This document shows positions 10,717 through 20,300 of a stretch of 64,000 bases of DNA, in pieces. Under the pieces are notes generated by a model. The model did not search any database. It had not been told where the DNA came from and saw only the letters and a list, made by a program, of their open reading frames with translations. The first letter of the stretch is position 1. Every line of letters starts with the position of its first letter. The stretch spans positions 18,555,201-18,619,200 of the forward strand of contig OX463835.1 in NCBI GenBank assembly GCA_949825045.1, in the 5' to 3' direction. Both the position numbers and the translations under genes were made by a program. This DNA is from Argyresthia goedartella (lineage: Eukaryota > Arthropoda > Insecta > Lepidoptera > Argyresthiidae).

Positions 10717-11272
10717 AGTTCTGTTGCTGTGCAGCCTCGTGATCCTACGTCTGCTGCGTTATTCTCAGATGTGACATGGTGCCACTGGCTACTACTGATG
10801 TTGTCTTTTATCTCGACTACACGGTTTGCCACAAAGGGTTTCCATCTGTGGGTAGAACCACTGAGCCACGCCACCACCACTGATGAATCTGTCCAGGCGT
10901 AAGCTTGATTTGTTGGCAACCGTAGTGCTTCGTATATCTGGCGCAGCAGCCTTGATAGAAGTACAGCGCCACATAATTCCAACCGCGGTAGTGATATAGT
11001 TTTTACAGGTGCTACTTTTGTTTTAGCTGCCACGATTGTTGTTTTCACTGTACCATCTTCTTCTGCTACTCTACAATAAACAACTGCAGCCATTGCGTGT
11101 ATAGACGCATCGCAGAAGCCATGCTGTGTGACCTTGTCCATGTTAGTGCTCAATGTATTTATCCATCTTTAGATTCTAATGTCCTTGACATTATTGAAAT
11201 CTTCTCGTAGCATCAGCCATTCTATTTCAATCTCATCGGGTACCTTGTCATACTATCCCATGCCTATGAGCT
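10717..11272 (-). pseudogene. pol: BEL/Pao RT end and RNase H, antisense
   Basis: Minus strand. The RT tail (PDEIEIEWLMLRED) runs, with a stop near 11165, into RNase H with all four acidic residues visible (HGFCDAS, RLELCGA, AWTDSSVVVAWL, NNAADVGSRG). It sits directly behind the LTR but in opposite orientation. Its outer edge at 11272 meets gypsy sequence at ACTC. Confidence 0.85.
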
Positions 11273-12137
11273 ACTCTGCCTATCAACAGAATCAATACAC
11301 ATCGTTTTCTTAACAGCATTGGCATGCCCACTACTGGTCTTGACTGGGCCACTGGCAGTAGCAGTCTTTTCAACGGGGTTGCTGCGACATACATCAGCCA
11401 AATGCCCGAATCTTTGGCATCGCGAACATTTTTATAAGCGGTTTGGGACAATACACGAAACTATGTCCTTTTTCCTTGCAATTGTAACAACCAGCCGACG
11501 GGCGTTTCTCTCACCCGTTCTCTGACTGTGACCACTGCTGTTAGTAGTGAAAGACTTGTCGTACGTTCCTGTTTTACTTTTTGTGTTGCAATAAAGAAAT
11601 GTTTATGTTTATGTTTATGTTATGTTTCAAAACTGAGCCCGATCCGTTACAGAGTGTTGAGACTCTTTGCTGCTGACCAGGTACTGCAATAATTGATCGG
11701 GGTCAGAACAATGCAATGCAAGAGCACCTGACTTCAATGTCCTATCTATCAAACCGTGTATAATACAGTCTACGGCGCGTTTTCCTACAATATCGCATTG
11801 GTTGACCAAAGTCAGTTTTTCGTAGAAGTAGGCTTCTATTGATTCGTTAAATCGGCTTTTCCTTTTCAGCATGTCCTCCAAGGCCTGGCCGTAGTTTAGT
11901 TCTTAAGGAAATGCATTGACAAGCTTATCCTGCCACTCCTGCCATGTGAATAGTATAGAATTTAAGCCCTCGTACCATGTCTTGGCGAGACCTTGGAGTT
12001 TCTGCATTGCAAAGTGGGTGGTTGTCCTTCCATCCCAGCCATACACGTGTTATAATTTTTTCCCTATCGAATGGCATATTCCCCACCATGTGGTAAAAAG
12101 CATTAGTCATCCCGCTACCTAAAACTTCTAGTTCCAT
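11273..12137 (-). pseudogene. gag: Ty3/gypsy gag and nucleocapsid, broken
   Basis: Minus-strand gag of a Ty3/gypsy element. Capsid part: FAMQKLQGLAKTWYEG, then after a frame break near 11905 LEDMLKRKSRFNESIEAYFY and CDIVGKRAVDCIIHGL. Nucleocapsid part contains a CCHC knuckle (CSRCQ and H, C spacing CX2CX4HX4C). It is continuous in sequence with the gypsy pol at 35924-42699 once the BEL block is ignored. A 54-bp insertion (11574-11627) separates capsid from nucleocapsid. Confidence 0.75.
11574..11627 (+). mobile_element. 54-bp LINE/SINE 3' tail insertion
   Basis: Compared with the gypsy copy at 61388-61931, this copy has an extra segment ending GCAATAAAGAAATG followed by TTTATG repeats. Short TGTTT-like bases flank it. 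It looks like a severely 5'-truncated retroposed 3' end with a TTTATG tail (RTE-like). It is shared with copy 2 (about 50189-50242). Confidence 0.6.
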
Positions 12138-12404
12138 CTCTTTTAAAGAGTATCGACCTATTTAAATCCTACCCATCCTCTCCAAATTCCTTGAATCCAT
12201 TGTCCATACCCAGCTCTCTTATTACCTTAACTCAAACAATCTGCTGAACATGTACCAGTCAGGATTGAGACCAGGTCATAGCACCGTCACAGCTCTCCTC
12301 AAAGCCACAGATGACATCCAGGTACCCATAGACCGCAAACAGCTTTCCGTGCTGGCTTTACTTGTCTTCAGTAATGCCTTCAACTGCGTAGATTTTAAAG
12401 AATT
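12138..12404 (+). pseudogene. LINE-A reverse transcriptase, N-terminal part
   Basis: The plus strand reads the finger and first palm blocks of a non-LTR RT: ILPILSKFLESIVHTQLSYY, YQSGLRPGHSTVTALLKA and an A-block reading VFSNAFNCVDF (normally D-x-S-x-A-F-D). It stops at a LINE-B 3' end. The later palm and thumb of apparently the same LINE resume at 24109, so the intervening DNA was inserted here, with loss of about 60-70 codons. Confidence 0.75.
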
Positions 12405-14640
12405 AAAGATTTATTGATAATTACAGGTCACATTTACAGTCTTAAGACCAAATCATGTGAGCGTTAACACTTAACAATGGCACACATAAATATTATAAAT
12501 TGGTTGAAACATGTACAAGAAGATACAAAAAAACAATTAAAATACCGACAAACACAATATCTTATAAGTTTATATGACTCACAGATTATTTAAAATCAGG
12601 TAAACAATTTTAAAAAATATCCAGAATGGCATAGTAAAAACGTCTAAATCTGGTGCTGAGCAACACAGGCATTGAGTAGAGTCATTGCCTGAAAAGTGGG
12701 TGCGTGACGAGCGTGCTGTGTACGAGCAACACCCGTAACGAAGAGCGGCCGCAATCGTATCATCGCTTACTGAGGCGGCGCGCTAAGGGCAACACTTCGC
12801 AGTGCCACCGGATTATCTACCTTGTTGTAGAGGAGCAGATAGAAGTGGACCAACAGAGACATCTTCCGCCTCAGGTCTAGGGTGTCTACCCCCACCATCC
12901 CTGCCACAAATACAGACGAGAATAAGTAGGGATAATACCCATATTTAATTTTGTAAAGAAGTCTAGCAATTTTCTTTGGACTTTTTCCAGCATGAGTGTA
13001 TATTTAGCCTCATGTGGGTCCCAGATGATTGCGTTGTACTCTAATTTACTCCGAATAAATGCATTACATAAAGAGGTTAACGTGAAAATGTCCCTAAACC
13101 GAGTTATCTTCTTCGAGCCGTCTTTGAGCACAGGAGTGACTCGCGACGTTTTCCAGCGCCTTGGGTAGACTGCAGATTTTAGGGCTAAATTGTGAAGGTA
13201 CCCAAGTGGTAGTTCGAGTGCAGATAGACAGTCTCTAACTAGGAAAGGCGGAATGCCGTCAGGCCCTGCAGAGGAACGAGGTTTAAGTCGTCGCCCTGCA
13301 CGTCGTATGTCAGTCATTGTAATGTAGTCAATCGCTACGCGCGACGAGCTGTTACCCGGTCCGACTCTCCGCTCGGCGGCGTCAGCGTCAAGTGGCAGTC
13401 TATCTGGCAGGAACACTGACTTGAAGTAAGTTGCGAACGCGTTCGCCGCATCCACTCCCATCACCGTCTTGCCGTCATAGTCATTTTTTTTTTTTTTTAT
13501 ACCTTGGACACCTTTTTTACACACATTGATCTAGCCCCAAACTAGGATTCCCTGTATCTTGGGTACTAGACAACGATATATATACTTATATAGAGAAATA
13601 TTATACTTAGATAGATAAACAACCATGACTAGGGTACAAACATCCGTTCTCATCAAACAAACATTTGCCCCCACCGGGACTCGAACCCGGGACCCTTGGT
13701 TTCGTAGGCAGCGTCACTACCGACTCGGCCATTCGGGTCGTCATATTAGTCACATGTCTGTTTCGTCGTCCGTTGGTCCCTAATAAAATTCAATAAGTTG
13801 TGGGGTCACTTTTGATGTCATTCTCAGCTAGCCGTATGTACTCAGAGTATGTTTTGTCTATTAAGTACTTAATGTTACTTCTATAATAACGGAACATTGC
13901 CTTGTTAAACTCCTTACCCTCAGCTCTATATCGCTTGAGATGAAAGTATTTGTTCTTAATGTTGCGTATGATATCGGGCGTGAACCACTTCGGATACACA
14001 TACCGAGTCCTCGCGCCTTTACGCTGTTTACATGGAACACAATCATCTATACATGAATATAACTTATCGTACAAGAATTCAGTGGCTTGATCAACGTCAT
14101 CGGATGCATATAGATCGCTCCAATCAAGAGAGGCAAGAGTAGAATATAACTTAGTAAAGTCTACTTTGCGGAAGTTCCACTGTGGTCGACGGCGTCGGCG
14201 ACAGCGGCGGTAGCGCGCGCGGCTCAGGACGCAGGAAACGCACGCTCACCTCTAGCGGCGGGTGGTACTTGTCCACAGGTCGCGTCAGCGGTTCCACCTC
14301 TCCAGACCCATCGATCCGACCAATGCCAATATTACTTAGCAACAGATCTAGTAATCCATCATTACAATTTTTAACTGTGTTGAATTGCTTTATATTGCAA
14401 ACTTGTAGTAAATATTCAAATTGAAGAAGAGGGTTCAGTCCACAAGAATTCAGGTTAAGATCACCAATAACAATTGCATTTAGGTTCTTATATTTAACTA
14501 CAACACTCTCTATTATTTCGAACACCTAGGTATAATGCGAATCTGAGGACGATGTTCTAATATACACTACTATACACAATATTTAATATAATTATTAGAC
14601 ACGATAGCAAGTATCACCTCCACATCAATAGTCAATAGTC
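12405..14640 (-). pseudogene. LINE-B (jockey/CR1-type), endonuclease and RT remnants
   Basis: Minus-strand LINE. From its 5' side: endonuclease C-terminal region (NAIVIGDLNLNS at 14151-14525), a linker frame (13790-14074), and RT (SSAGPDGIPPFLVRDCLSA; RRWKTSRVTPVLKDGS). The RT then jumps from LKDGSKK directly to ITRFRDIFTLTSL, losing the catalytic palm; the copy at 62692-63972 still has that part. The 3' end is AT-rich (TCAATAAATCTTTAA on the minus strand near 12405). A SINE interrupts it at 13485-13739. Confidence 0.8.
13485..13739 (-). mobile_element. tRNA-derived SINE
   Basis: Absent at the matching place of copy 2 (about 52100). On the minus strand it starts CGACCCGAATGGCCGAGTCGG, with a box A (TGGCCGAGTCGGT, 13719-13731) and box B (GGTTCGAGTCC, 13677-13687), and ends in a run of A. 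Flanked by GTCAT on both sides as a short target duplication. It is a retroposed element, not a tRNA gene: the tRNA-like head continues into unrelated sequence. Confidence 0.85.
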
Positions 14641-14689
14641 AATAGTCAAAGTACTTTATTACTGTAGATATTTACATATACAGAATACG
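14623..14689 (-). repeat. Short (TTGACTA)n retroelement tail
   Basis: On the minus strand TACAGTAATAAAGTACTT is followed by three TTGACTA units. An AATAAA signal plus a short tandem tail is typical of a LINE 3' end, so this is probably a terminal scrap of another element. The same scrap is in copy 2 near 52980-53035. Confidence 0.5.
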
Positions 14690-15551
14690 GAACGCCAGAT
14701 TAGTGAAGGCATACCTGTGCGTCTTCGTGTGCTTGGCCACGAAGGCAGTCCACTTGGAGGTGGTCAGTGACCTCACTACAGAGGCATTTATCGCATGTCT
14801 AGATCGGTTCGCCTCACGAAGGGGCCTCCCGACATTTATCCGTTCGGACAACGGCACAAATTTTGTCGGAGCCAGGCGATATCTGCAGGAGGTCACTCAA
14901 TTCCTGAACGGTAACCAGGATGCCATCGGTACGGCTTGCTCCCGACGAGGGATTGAATGGGTTTTCAGTCCGCCGGGATGTCCTCATTGGGGAGGAATAT
15001 TTGAGGCTGCGGTTAAATCGGCTAAGTCGCACCTGACGAGGATCATCGGTGAGACCTCTCTATGCTTTGAAGAGCTTGCGACGCTGTTCTGTAAGATTGA
15101 AATGACACTGAACTCGCGTCCGTTGTGCCCGCTCAGTTCGGATCCAAATGATTTGGAAGCGTTGACTCCGGGTCACTTCCTGATAGGTCAGCCCCTTAAC
15201 GCCCTGCCAGAATACCCATTCGGTGATGTTAAGTTAAGTCGGTTAACTAGGTGGCAGGTGTTGCAGCAGATGGCTCAAGATTTTTGGAAACGGTGGTCCC
15301 TTGAGTACTTGCACATCTTGCAGCAGCGCCTTAAGTGGACTGACCGGACGAGCCCCCCTCAAGTCGGTGATTTGGTGCTGATTAAGGATGCTGTTTCATA
15401 TTTATGCTTCGGAAACGCACCGGTGTTTTGTTGCGCGAATCGATCGCGAGTAATCGGCACATCACTAGCGAAAACGGAACTAGCACCTGTCACTCGTACC
15501 GGAACGAGATGTAAAATTGGAGGTTATCTCTTCGTCTTGTCTCGTCGGTGA
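14690..15551 (+). pseudogene. pol: Second BEL/Pao-family integrase, truncated
   Basis: Integrase of a different Pao-type element from the one above. It retains the second and third catalytic residues (IRSDNGTNFVGARR; HWGGIFEAAVKSAK) and part of the C-terminal domain (LTPGHFLIGQPLNALPE; PPQVGDLVLIKD). The region with the first Asp and the zinc-binding domain is cut off on the left. After LVLIKD the frame runs into unrelated residues to a stop at 15551. Copy 2 has only 13 bp here, so this was either inserted in copy 1 or deleted from copy 2. Confidence 0.8.
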
Positions 15552-16147
15552 GAACAACATGGCTACCAAGGCATCGGGCCATTGATGGTATTTCGGTGTA
15601 CCAATTGTAATACAGGCGTCGGGCCTGGTCGGAGTGTTAATCATCTACATCGTCGGGAAATAAGTAGATTCACGTCACCGGTTCAGTGATCCCTGTTGAT
15701 TGGACATCGTCGTATTGGACGGCGACTCCTCGTGTCGGCCGGCGGCAGCGTCGGGCAGCGACAGCGAAGACGGCAAGGATTCAATCCATATCCTATCCCA
15801 AACTGTGCCCTTTTCCCGAATTCCCGTCTCGAATCGAGCTTTCGATTTCCTGTCTACGGAGACAAAGGTCAGTAAAAATTCATTCACTTCTTTTCTTTCA
15901 CGTGTTGGCAAAAGCACACCCCCTTCGGATTCCACGCCGTTCGGTAGGCGTGGAAAATTAAACATTTTGGTAGCAGGAGCGCGGTTTCCTAGTGGGAAAT
16001 CATCGATTCACGGTTGCCTTTGTCACATTGTAGTTGGGAGAAAAGAATATCTCAGATTGGCTCAAGTCGGCCATGAGTCTGTGGTCGGTATACCACGATT
16101 AAAGTTCATTTTCGGTAAGTGAAAATATAAGTGCCAATTTAGTTAAC
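15552..16147. other. Unassigned sequence after the Pao integrase
   Basis: About 600 bp more GC-rich than its surroundings at first (CGTCGTATTGGACGGCGACT). A 140-codon plus-strand frame (15700-16122) and an overlapping 96-codon minus frame exist, but neither has a motif I recognise. It could be the 3' part or LTR of the second Pao element. It is missing from copy 2 together with that integrase. Confidence 0.4.
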
Positions 16148-16964
16148 AGTTTTTTTTGCCTCTTCTCTACATTGGACCACTGTGGGAGAAGAAGGGCGTA
16201 GAAACTCCCACAGATTGATTTTTAGATCTCTTTTAAAAATAGGTTGTGATTAACTAATACAAATATGAAAAATTTAATTGTTATGATTAATAGGCAGGAA
16301 TAAATAATTACAAAATTATTAACAGCAAGGTCTGTGTTGAACCAGATTAACCCCATACAGTCCTGTCATTTAAGTAATCTTGAACATTGTAATATCCCTT
16401 TTTCGACAAAGTCGCTTTAACATTCTTTTTAAATTGCTCAAATGGCAATTACAAAATCTCCAGAGGTATCTTATTGTAGTAGAGAATGCACTGACCCTTG
16501 AAAGAATTGCTAACCATCGCGAGTCTTAAACGGGGCGCACATAGTCTGTGATTATTTCTTAGGTTAACATTACAGCTATCGCTAAGTTTGGAAAATGTTG
16601 AAAGGTTCTTGCGTACATACATTATATTTTCGAAAATAAATTGACTAGCTACTGTTAGTACGTCAATTTCTTTAAAAAGCTTTCTTAAGGAGTCTGTTCG
16701 TTTTAAATTATAAATTGCTCGAATTACTCTTTTCTGTAAAATAAAAATAACTTGAATATCCGCTGCTTTCCCCCACAACAAGATACCATAGGACATCACA
16801 CTATGAAAGTAACTAAAATATACTAGCCTAGATGTAGCCACATCCGTGCTTTGTCTGATGTTCCTAACAGCGTAAGCCGCAGAACTTAATTTACCAGCCA
16901 ATTTATCTATGTGGGGTCCCCACTGCAATTTGCTATCAATGGTTATTCCAAGAAACTTCGTATC
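16148..16964 (-). pseudogene. LINE-C, 3' part (RT thumb and 3' UTR)
   Basis: The minus-strand 3' end of a LINE. The RT tail runs from TKFLGITIDSKLQWGPHID through YGILLWGKAADIQVIFILQK to IPLEIL, then about 300 bp of 3' UTR ending AGAAGAGGC and a short A tail near 16148. The upstream RT lies at 22557-24108, separated by the CR1-type LINE. In copy 2 (53349-54494) the two halves are joined in one open frame. Confidence 0.85.
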
Positions 16965-17388
16965 TCTCATTTTCATTTCATTTCATTTATTGCCATAAAT
17001 TACAGTTGTTATAGGTACAGATGGTCGTACAACTTAAAACTTAGTTCCATGTAATTTTACTCAGCGAGTGTAGCATACAATTTGATTAAAGACACAATAA
17101 CTATAATATATCATGCATAACATATAGGATTAGCAATAAATATTCAATACAATGTCACAGGGCTCGAGATCAATGAATTAAATTACATTAAATCGAATTA
17201 AAATTTGACTAAAATTAATTTAAGTAAAAAACAAGTTAGAATTAAATAAAAAATAATAAGAGGTAAATAATCGTCATATATGTCACTCACTAATAGAATA
17301 TGTCACTATACAATAATTGGTCAATACAATTATATTATAATACGCAAGGCAAACAGGATAAAATAAACAGCCGCCACAATCCTATTCG

Positions 17389-20286
17389 CTAATTATTCTT
17401 AAAATTATAAAACTCGTCCAAATTATAGGGCGACACAGTTAACAAATAGTCTTTTAGACCTGTGATGAACCCTTTTCCAGTTAGTATTTTAATACTTAAG
17501 GGTAGGCTGTTGTACACTTTGATGGCAGTCAACTTTGTAGCACGTGTATAGGAAGCTGTTCGACAATGTGGGACCTCTAAGTAGCCCTTGTTTCTTTCAT
17601 TTAGTCTTTCACTTAAACCTGGTTTTTTTTGGGGAAACTTAAGTGGATAGCGCCTTGTAAGTTTGCACAATTCAATTACATATAGAGCAGTGATTGTGTG
17701 AATTTTCAACTCTCTAAAAGACTCTCTACAAGACTCCATGCTAGAGCCTATGTTGTTTAAAATGCGGATGGCTCTCTTCTGCAAGATAAAGATTCTATTT
17801 ATATCGACGCTACCTCCCCAAACAGCCAAACCGTAAAGCACTCTTGACTGAAAGAAGGCAAAGTAGGCTTGCAAGGCTGCTTTCTTTGAAGCAATTTTAA
17901 TAAGGGATCTTAAAGCATAACAGAAACTACTGCATTTGCCAACCAATTTGTCTACATGTCTCATCCAGTTTAGGTTACTGTCCGTGTAGATTCCCAGAAA
18001 TTTTACATAAGAAGCAGATTCAATTTCTTCGTCCCTTATTTTTATGCTGAGTTGTGGTACTTGGGTGTTGTAGTTTCTGAAATGAATCAATTTCGTTTTA
18101 CCTACGTTTGTGTTTAGGTTAAGACTGTCAAACCATTCTATAATGCCATTTATTGAGTTATTTATTGTATTTGATAGGTTTTCATGATTGCCTCTACTGA
18201 ACTTAAAGAAAACAGAGACATCGTCAGCGAACATTATAATTTTGTTTGAAGTATGCAAGGGAAGGTCGTTGACGTATAATAGGAATAAAATCGGGCCTAG
18301 TATTGACCCTTGAGGGACTCCAACCTTAATTTCTTCACAGTTCGACTCAACTTCACGGAGCACTCCACTTTCATCAATAGTAGGTAACGCAACAAATTGA
18401 GACCGGCCGCTAAGATAGGACACGAACCAATCACTCACTATCCCCCTAACACCATATCTATTCAGAATATTTATTAAAGCATCGTGATTAACATGGTCGA
18501 AGGCCTTTGATAAGTCAAGAAGGACTGTTATTATATTATCATTATTATCAAGTGCTTCTCCTATAAAGTCCGTCATTTCGAAGATGGCGTCTATTGTCGA
18601 CATATCCTTTTGAAAACCAAATTGTTCTTTTGCTAGTATTTTTTCAGAGCACAGGAATTTTCGTAACTGATCAGCCATTATTTTCTCGAACAATTTTGAA
18701 ATTATGGAGAGCAAGGAAATTGGTCTATATTTAGCAACATCAAGCTTGTCATCCGACTTGTGTATTGGTTTTACTCGCGCCTTTTTTAGTTTGTCTGGGA
18801 AAACTCCTTCACTTAAGGATCTATTAATTAAGAAAAGAAGGGGGTCATGTATAGCCTTGGCTATTGACTTAATAACCATAGATGACATCCCATCATAACC
18901 ACATGATTTTTTATTTTTCAGACTTACTATCTTTTTTGTTAATTTAAAACTATCGACGGGTTTGACAAACATAGAGGATTGATTAAATCTAGGCAATTTT
19001 AAGTTTGATTGTACGTTTTTGCTAGTACATGTGTTTATAAAGTAAGTGTTAAAAATATTGGCTGCATCCTGGTTATTGAATGCCACTTTCGAATTAGTAT
19101 TATTAGTCAAACCGGTGTAATCTCTAGTCTCTAGATGTTTTTTCCCAGAGATGTGCGTATTTATCAATTTCCAAGTAGCTTTAACTTTGTCGTTTGAATT
19201 TATTATAATTTTCTCATTATACTTTTGTTTTGCTAGTTGGATTACCTGGCCTAATAAAGTTGAATACCTTTTGTAATGAGTGGAATCAGTTTCACATTTA
19301 GTAACTTTGGACTTAATAAATAGATCCCGTTTTGTTTCACACGACTTTTTGATTCCCGGTGTTAACCAATTTTTATTATTTTTGTTTGTGTCCCCTCTAA
19401 CTTTAATTAACGGGCAACAGATCTCAAAGGCTTCTGTTAGCTTATCATGAAAATAGTCAAAACATTTATTGTAGTCTTTTTCATTATACACCTCGTCCCA
19501 TGACATTTGAAGTAACTGCGTCGACAGCTTATGAAGGTTTGTTTCCTTTAGATCTCTTACTAACTTATAATATTTAGAATTATCCTTTTTTACTGATATA
19601 TTAAGGGAAGCATACTGAAGGGTATGGTCTGATAAGCCCAACTCTACAACACCCGACTTGTTTAAATCTACATTTGAAATTATATTATCTATGCAGGTCC
19701 GACTATGATCGGTGATACGAGTTGGTTCAGTTATAAATGGCTTCATACAATGAGACTGAAGCAGACTTATAAATTCTTTGGATTCAGTAGAGTCCACAAG
19801 AATATCAATATTAAAATCACCGCAAATTATGATATTACGATCTCTATGTCTTGAGACAAGCACCAAAGCATTTTCTAAATAATTTATAAAGTTATCATCC
19901 TTAACTGTTTTCGGTCTGTAAGCACAAATAATGTAACTTCCGCTCAGATTAATACCACAGACTTCGAATATTTTTGGGATAGACAAATCTTTTATTTTAG
20001 GTAACTCACTGTACTGAGTGCCGTCTCTTACATATATACAAGCCCCACCCCTACTCTTTCTGTATTTGCGACAGAAACTAGCGGCCAATGTAAAGCCCTG
20101 CAATGTTATCCTTGCCAGGTCGTCATAGACTCTGTGGTGTTCGGTTATACACAAAATCTCTACATGTTTTCCTATATCCCCACAGAGCCAGATCTCAAGT
20201 AAGGACAGCTTAAAAGCATTTAGGCTACAAACATTAACATGTGAAATATTCTTATTTGTAAAGTGTGTACTTTCATGTAAATGCAA
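17389..20286 (-). CDS. LINE ORF2: endonuclease-reverse transcriptase
   Basis: 965 codons, uninterrupted. An N-terminal APE-type endonuclease shows ISHVNVCSLNAFK, LCITEHH, IICGDFNIDI and LGLSDHTLQYAS (catalytic Asp and His). The RT follows with AKYRPISLLSIISKLFEKIM, VLLDLSKAFDHVNHDAL, VGVPQGSILGPILF and the catalytic FADD (IIMFADDVSVFF). The C-terminal thumb contains YVKFLGIYTDSNLNW and VWGGSVDINRIFILQKRAIR. Length and order fit CR1/jockey-superfamily ORF2. Its first ATG is 14 nt after the ORF1 stop, so translation probably depends on reinitiation or coupling. The enzyme would nick target DNA and copy the LINE RNA in place. Confidence 0.9.
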   Translation of the reverse strand: MHLHESTHFTNKNISHVNVCSLNAFKLSLLEIWLCGDIGKHVEILCITEHHRVYDDLARITLQGFTLAASFCRKYRKSRGGACIYVRDGTQYSELPKIKDLSIPKIFEVCGINLSGSYIICAYRPKTVKDDNFINYLENALVLVSRHRDRNIIICGDFNIDILVDSTESKEFISLLQSHCMKPFITEPTRITDHSRTCIDNIISNVDLNKSGVVELGLSDHTLQYASLNISVKKDNSKYYKLVRDLKETNLHKLSTQLLQMSWDEVYNEKDYNKCFDYFHDKLTEAFEICCPLIKVRGDTNKNNKNWLTPGIKKSCETKRDLFIKSKVTKCETDSTHYKRYSTLLGQVIQLAKQKYNEKIIINSNDKVKATWKLINTHISGKKHLETRDYTGLTNNTNSKVAFNNQDAANIFNTYFINTCTSKNVQSNLKLPRFNQSSMFVKPVDSFKLTKKIVSLKNKKSCGYDGMSSMVIKSIAKAIHDPLLFLINRSLSEGVFPDKLKKARVKPIHKSDDKLDVAKYRPISLLSIISKLFEKIMADQLRKFLCSEKILAKEQFGFQKDMSTIDAIFEMTDFIGEALDNNDNIITVLLDLSKAFDHVNHDALINILNRYGVRGIVSDWFVSYLSGRSQFVALPTIDESGVLREVESNCEEIKVGVPQGSILGPILFLLYVNDLPLHTSNKIIMFADDVSVFFKFSRGNHENLSNTINNSINGIIEWFDSLNLNTNVGKTKLIHFRNYNTQVPQLSIKIRDEEIESASYVKFLGIYTDSNLNWMRHVDKLVGKCSSFCYALRSLIKIASKKAALQAYFAFFQSRVLYGLAVWGGSVDINRIFILQKRAIRILNNIGSSMESCRESFRELKIHTITALYVIELCKLTRRYPLKFPQKKPGLSERLNERNKGYLEVPHCRTASYTRATKLTAIKVYNSLPLSIKILTGKGFITGLKDYLLTVSPYNLDEFYNFKNN

Positions 20287-20300
20287 ATCCCTGTGACACC

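Noticed and set aside
13677..13731. tRNA gene (boxes A and B present)
   Set aside because: The tRNA-like head is fused to other sequence, ends in poly(A) and has a target duplication, so it is a SINE.
15700..16122. 140-codon ORF downstream of the Pao integrase
   Set aside because: Overlaps an antisense frame of similar quality, no motif; left as unassigned sequence.
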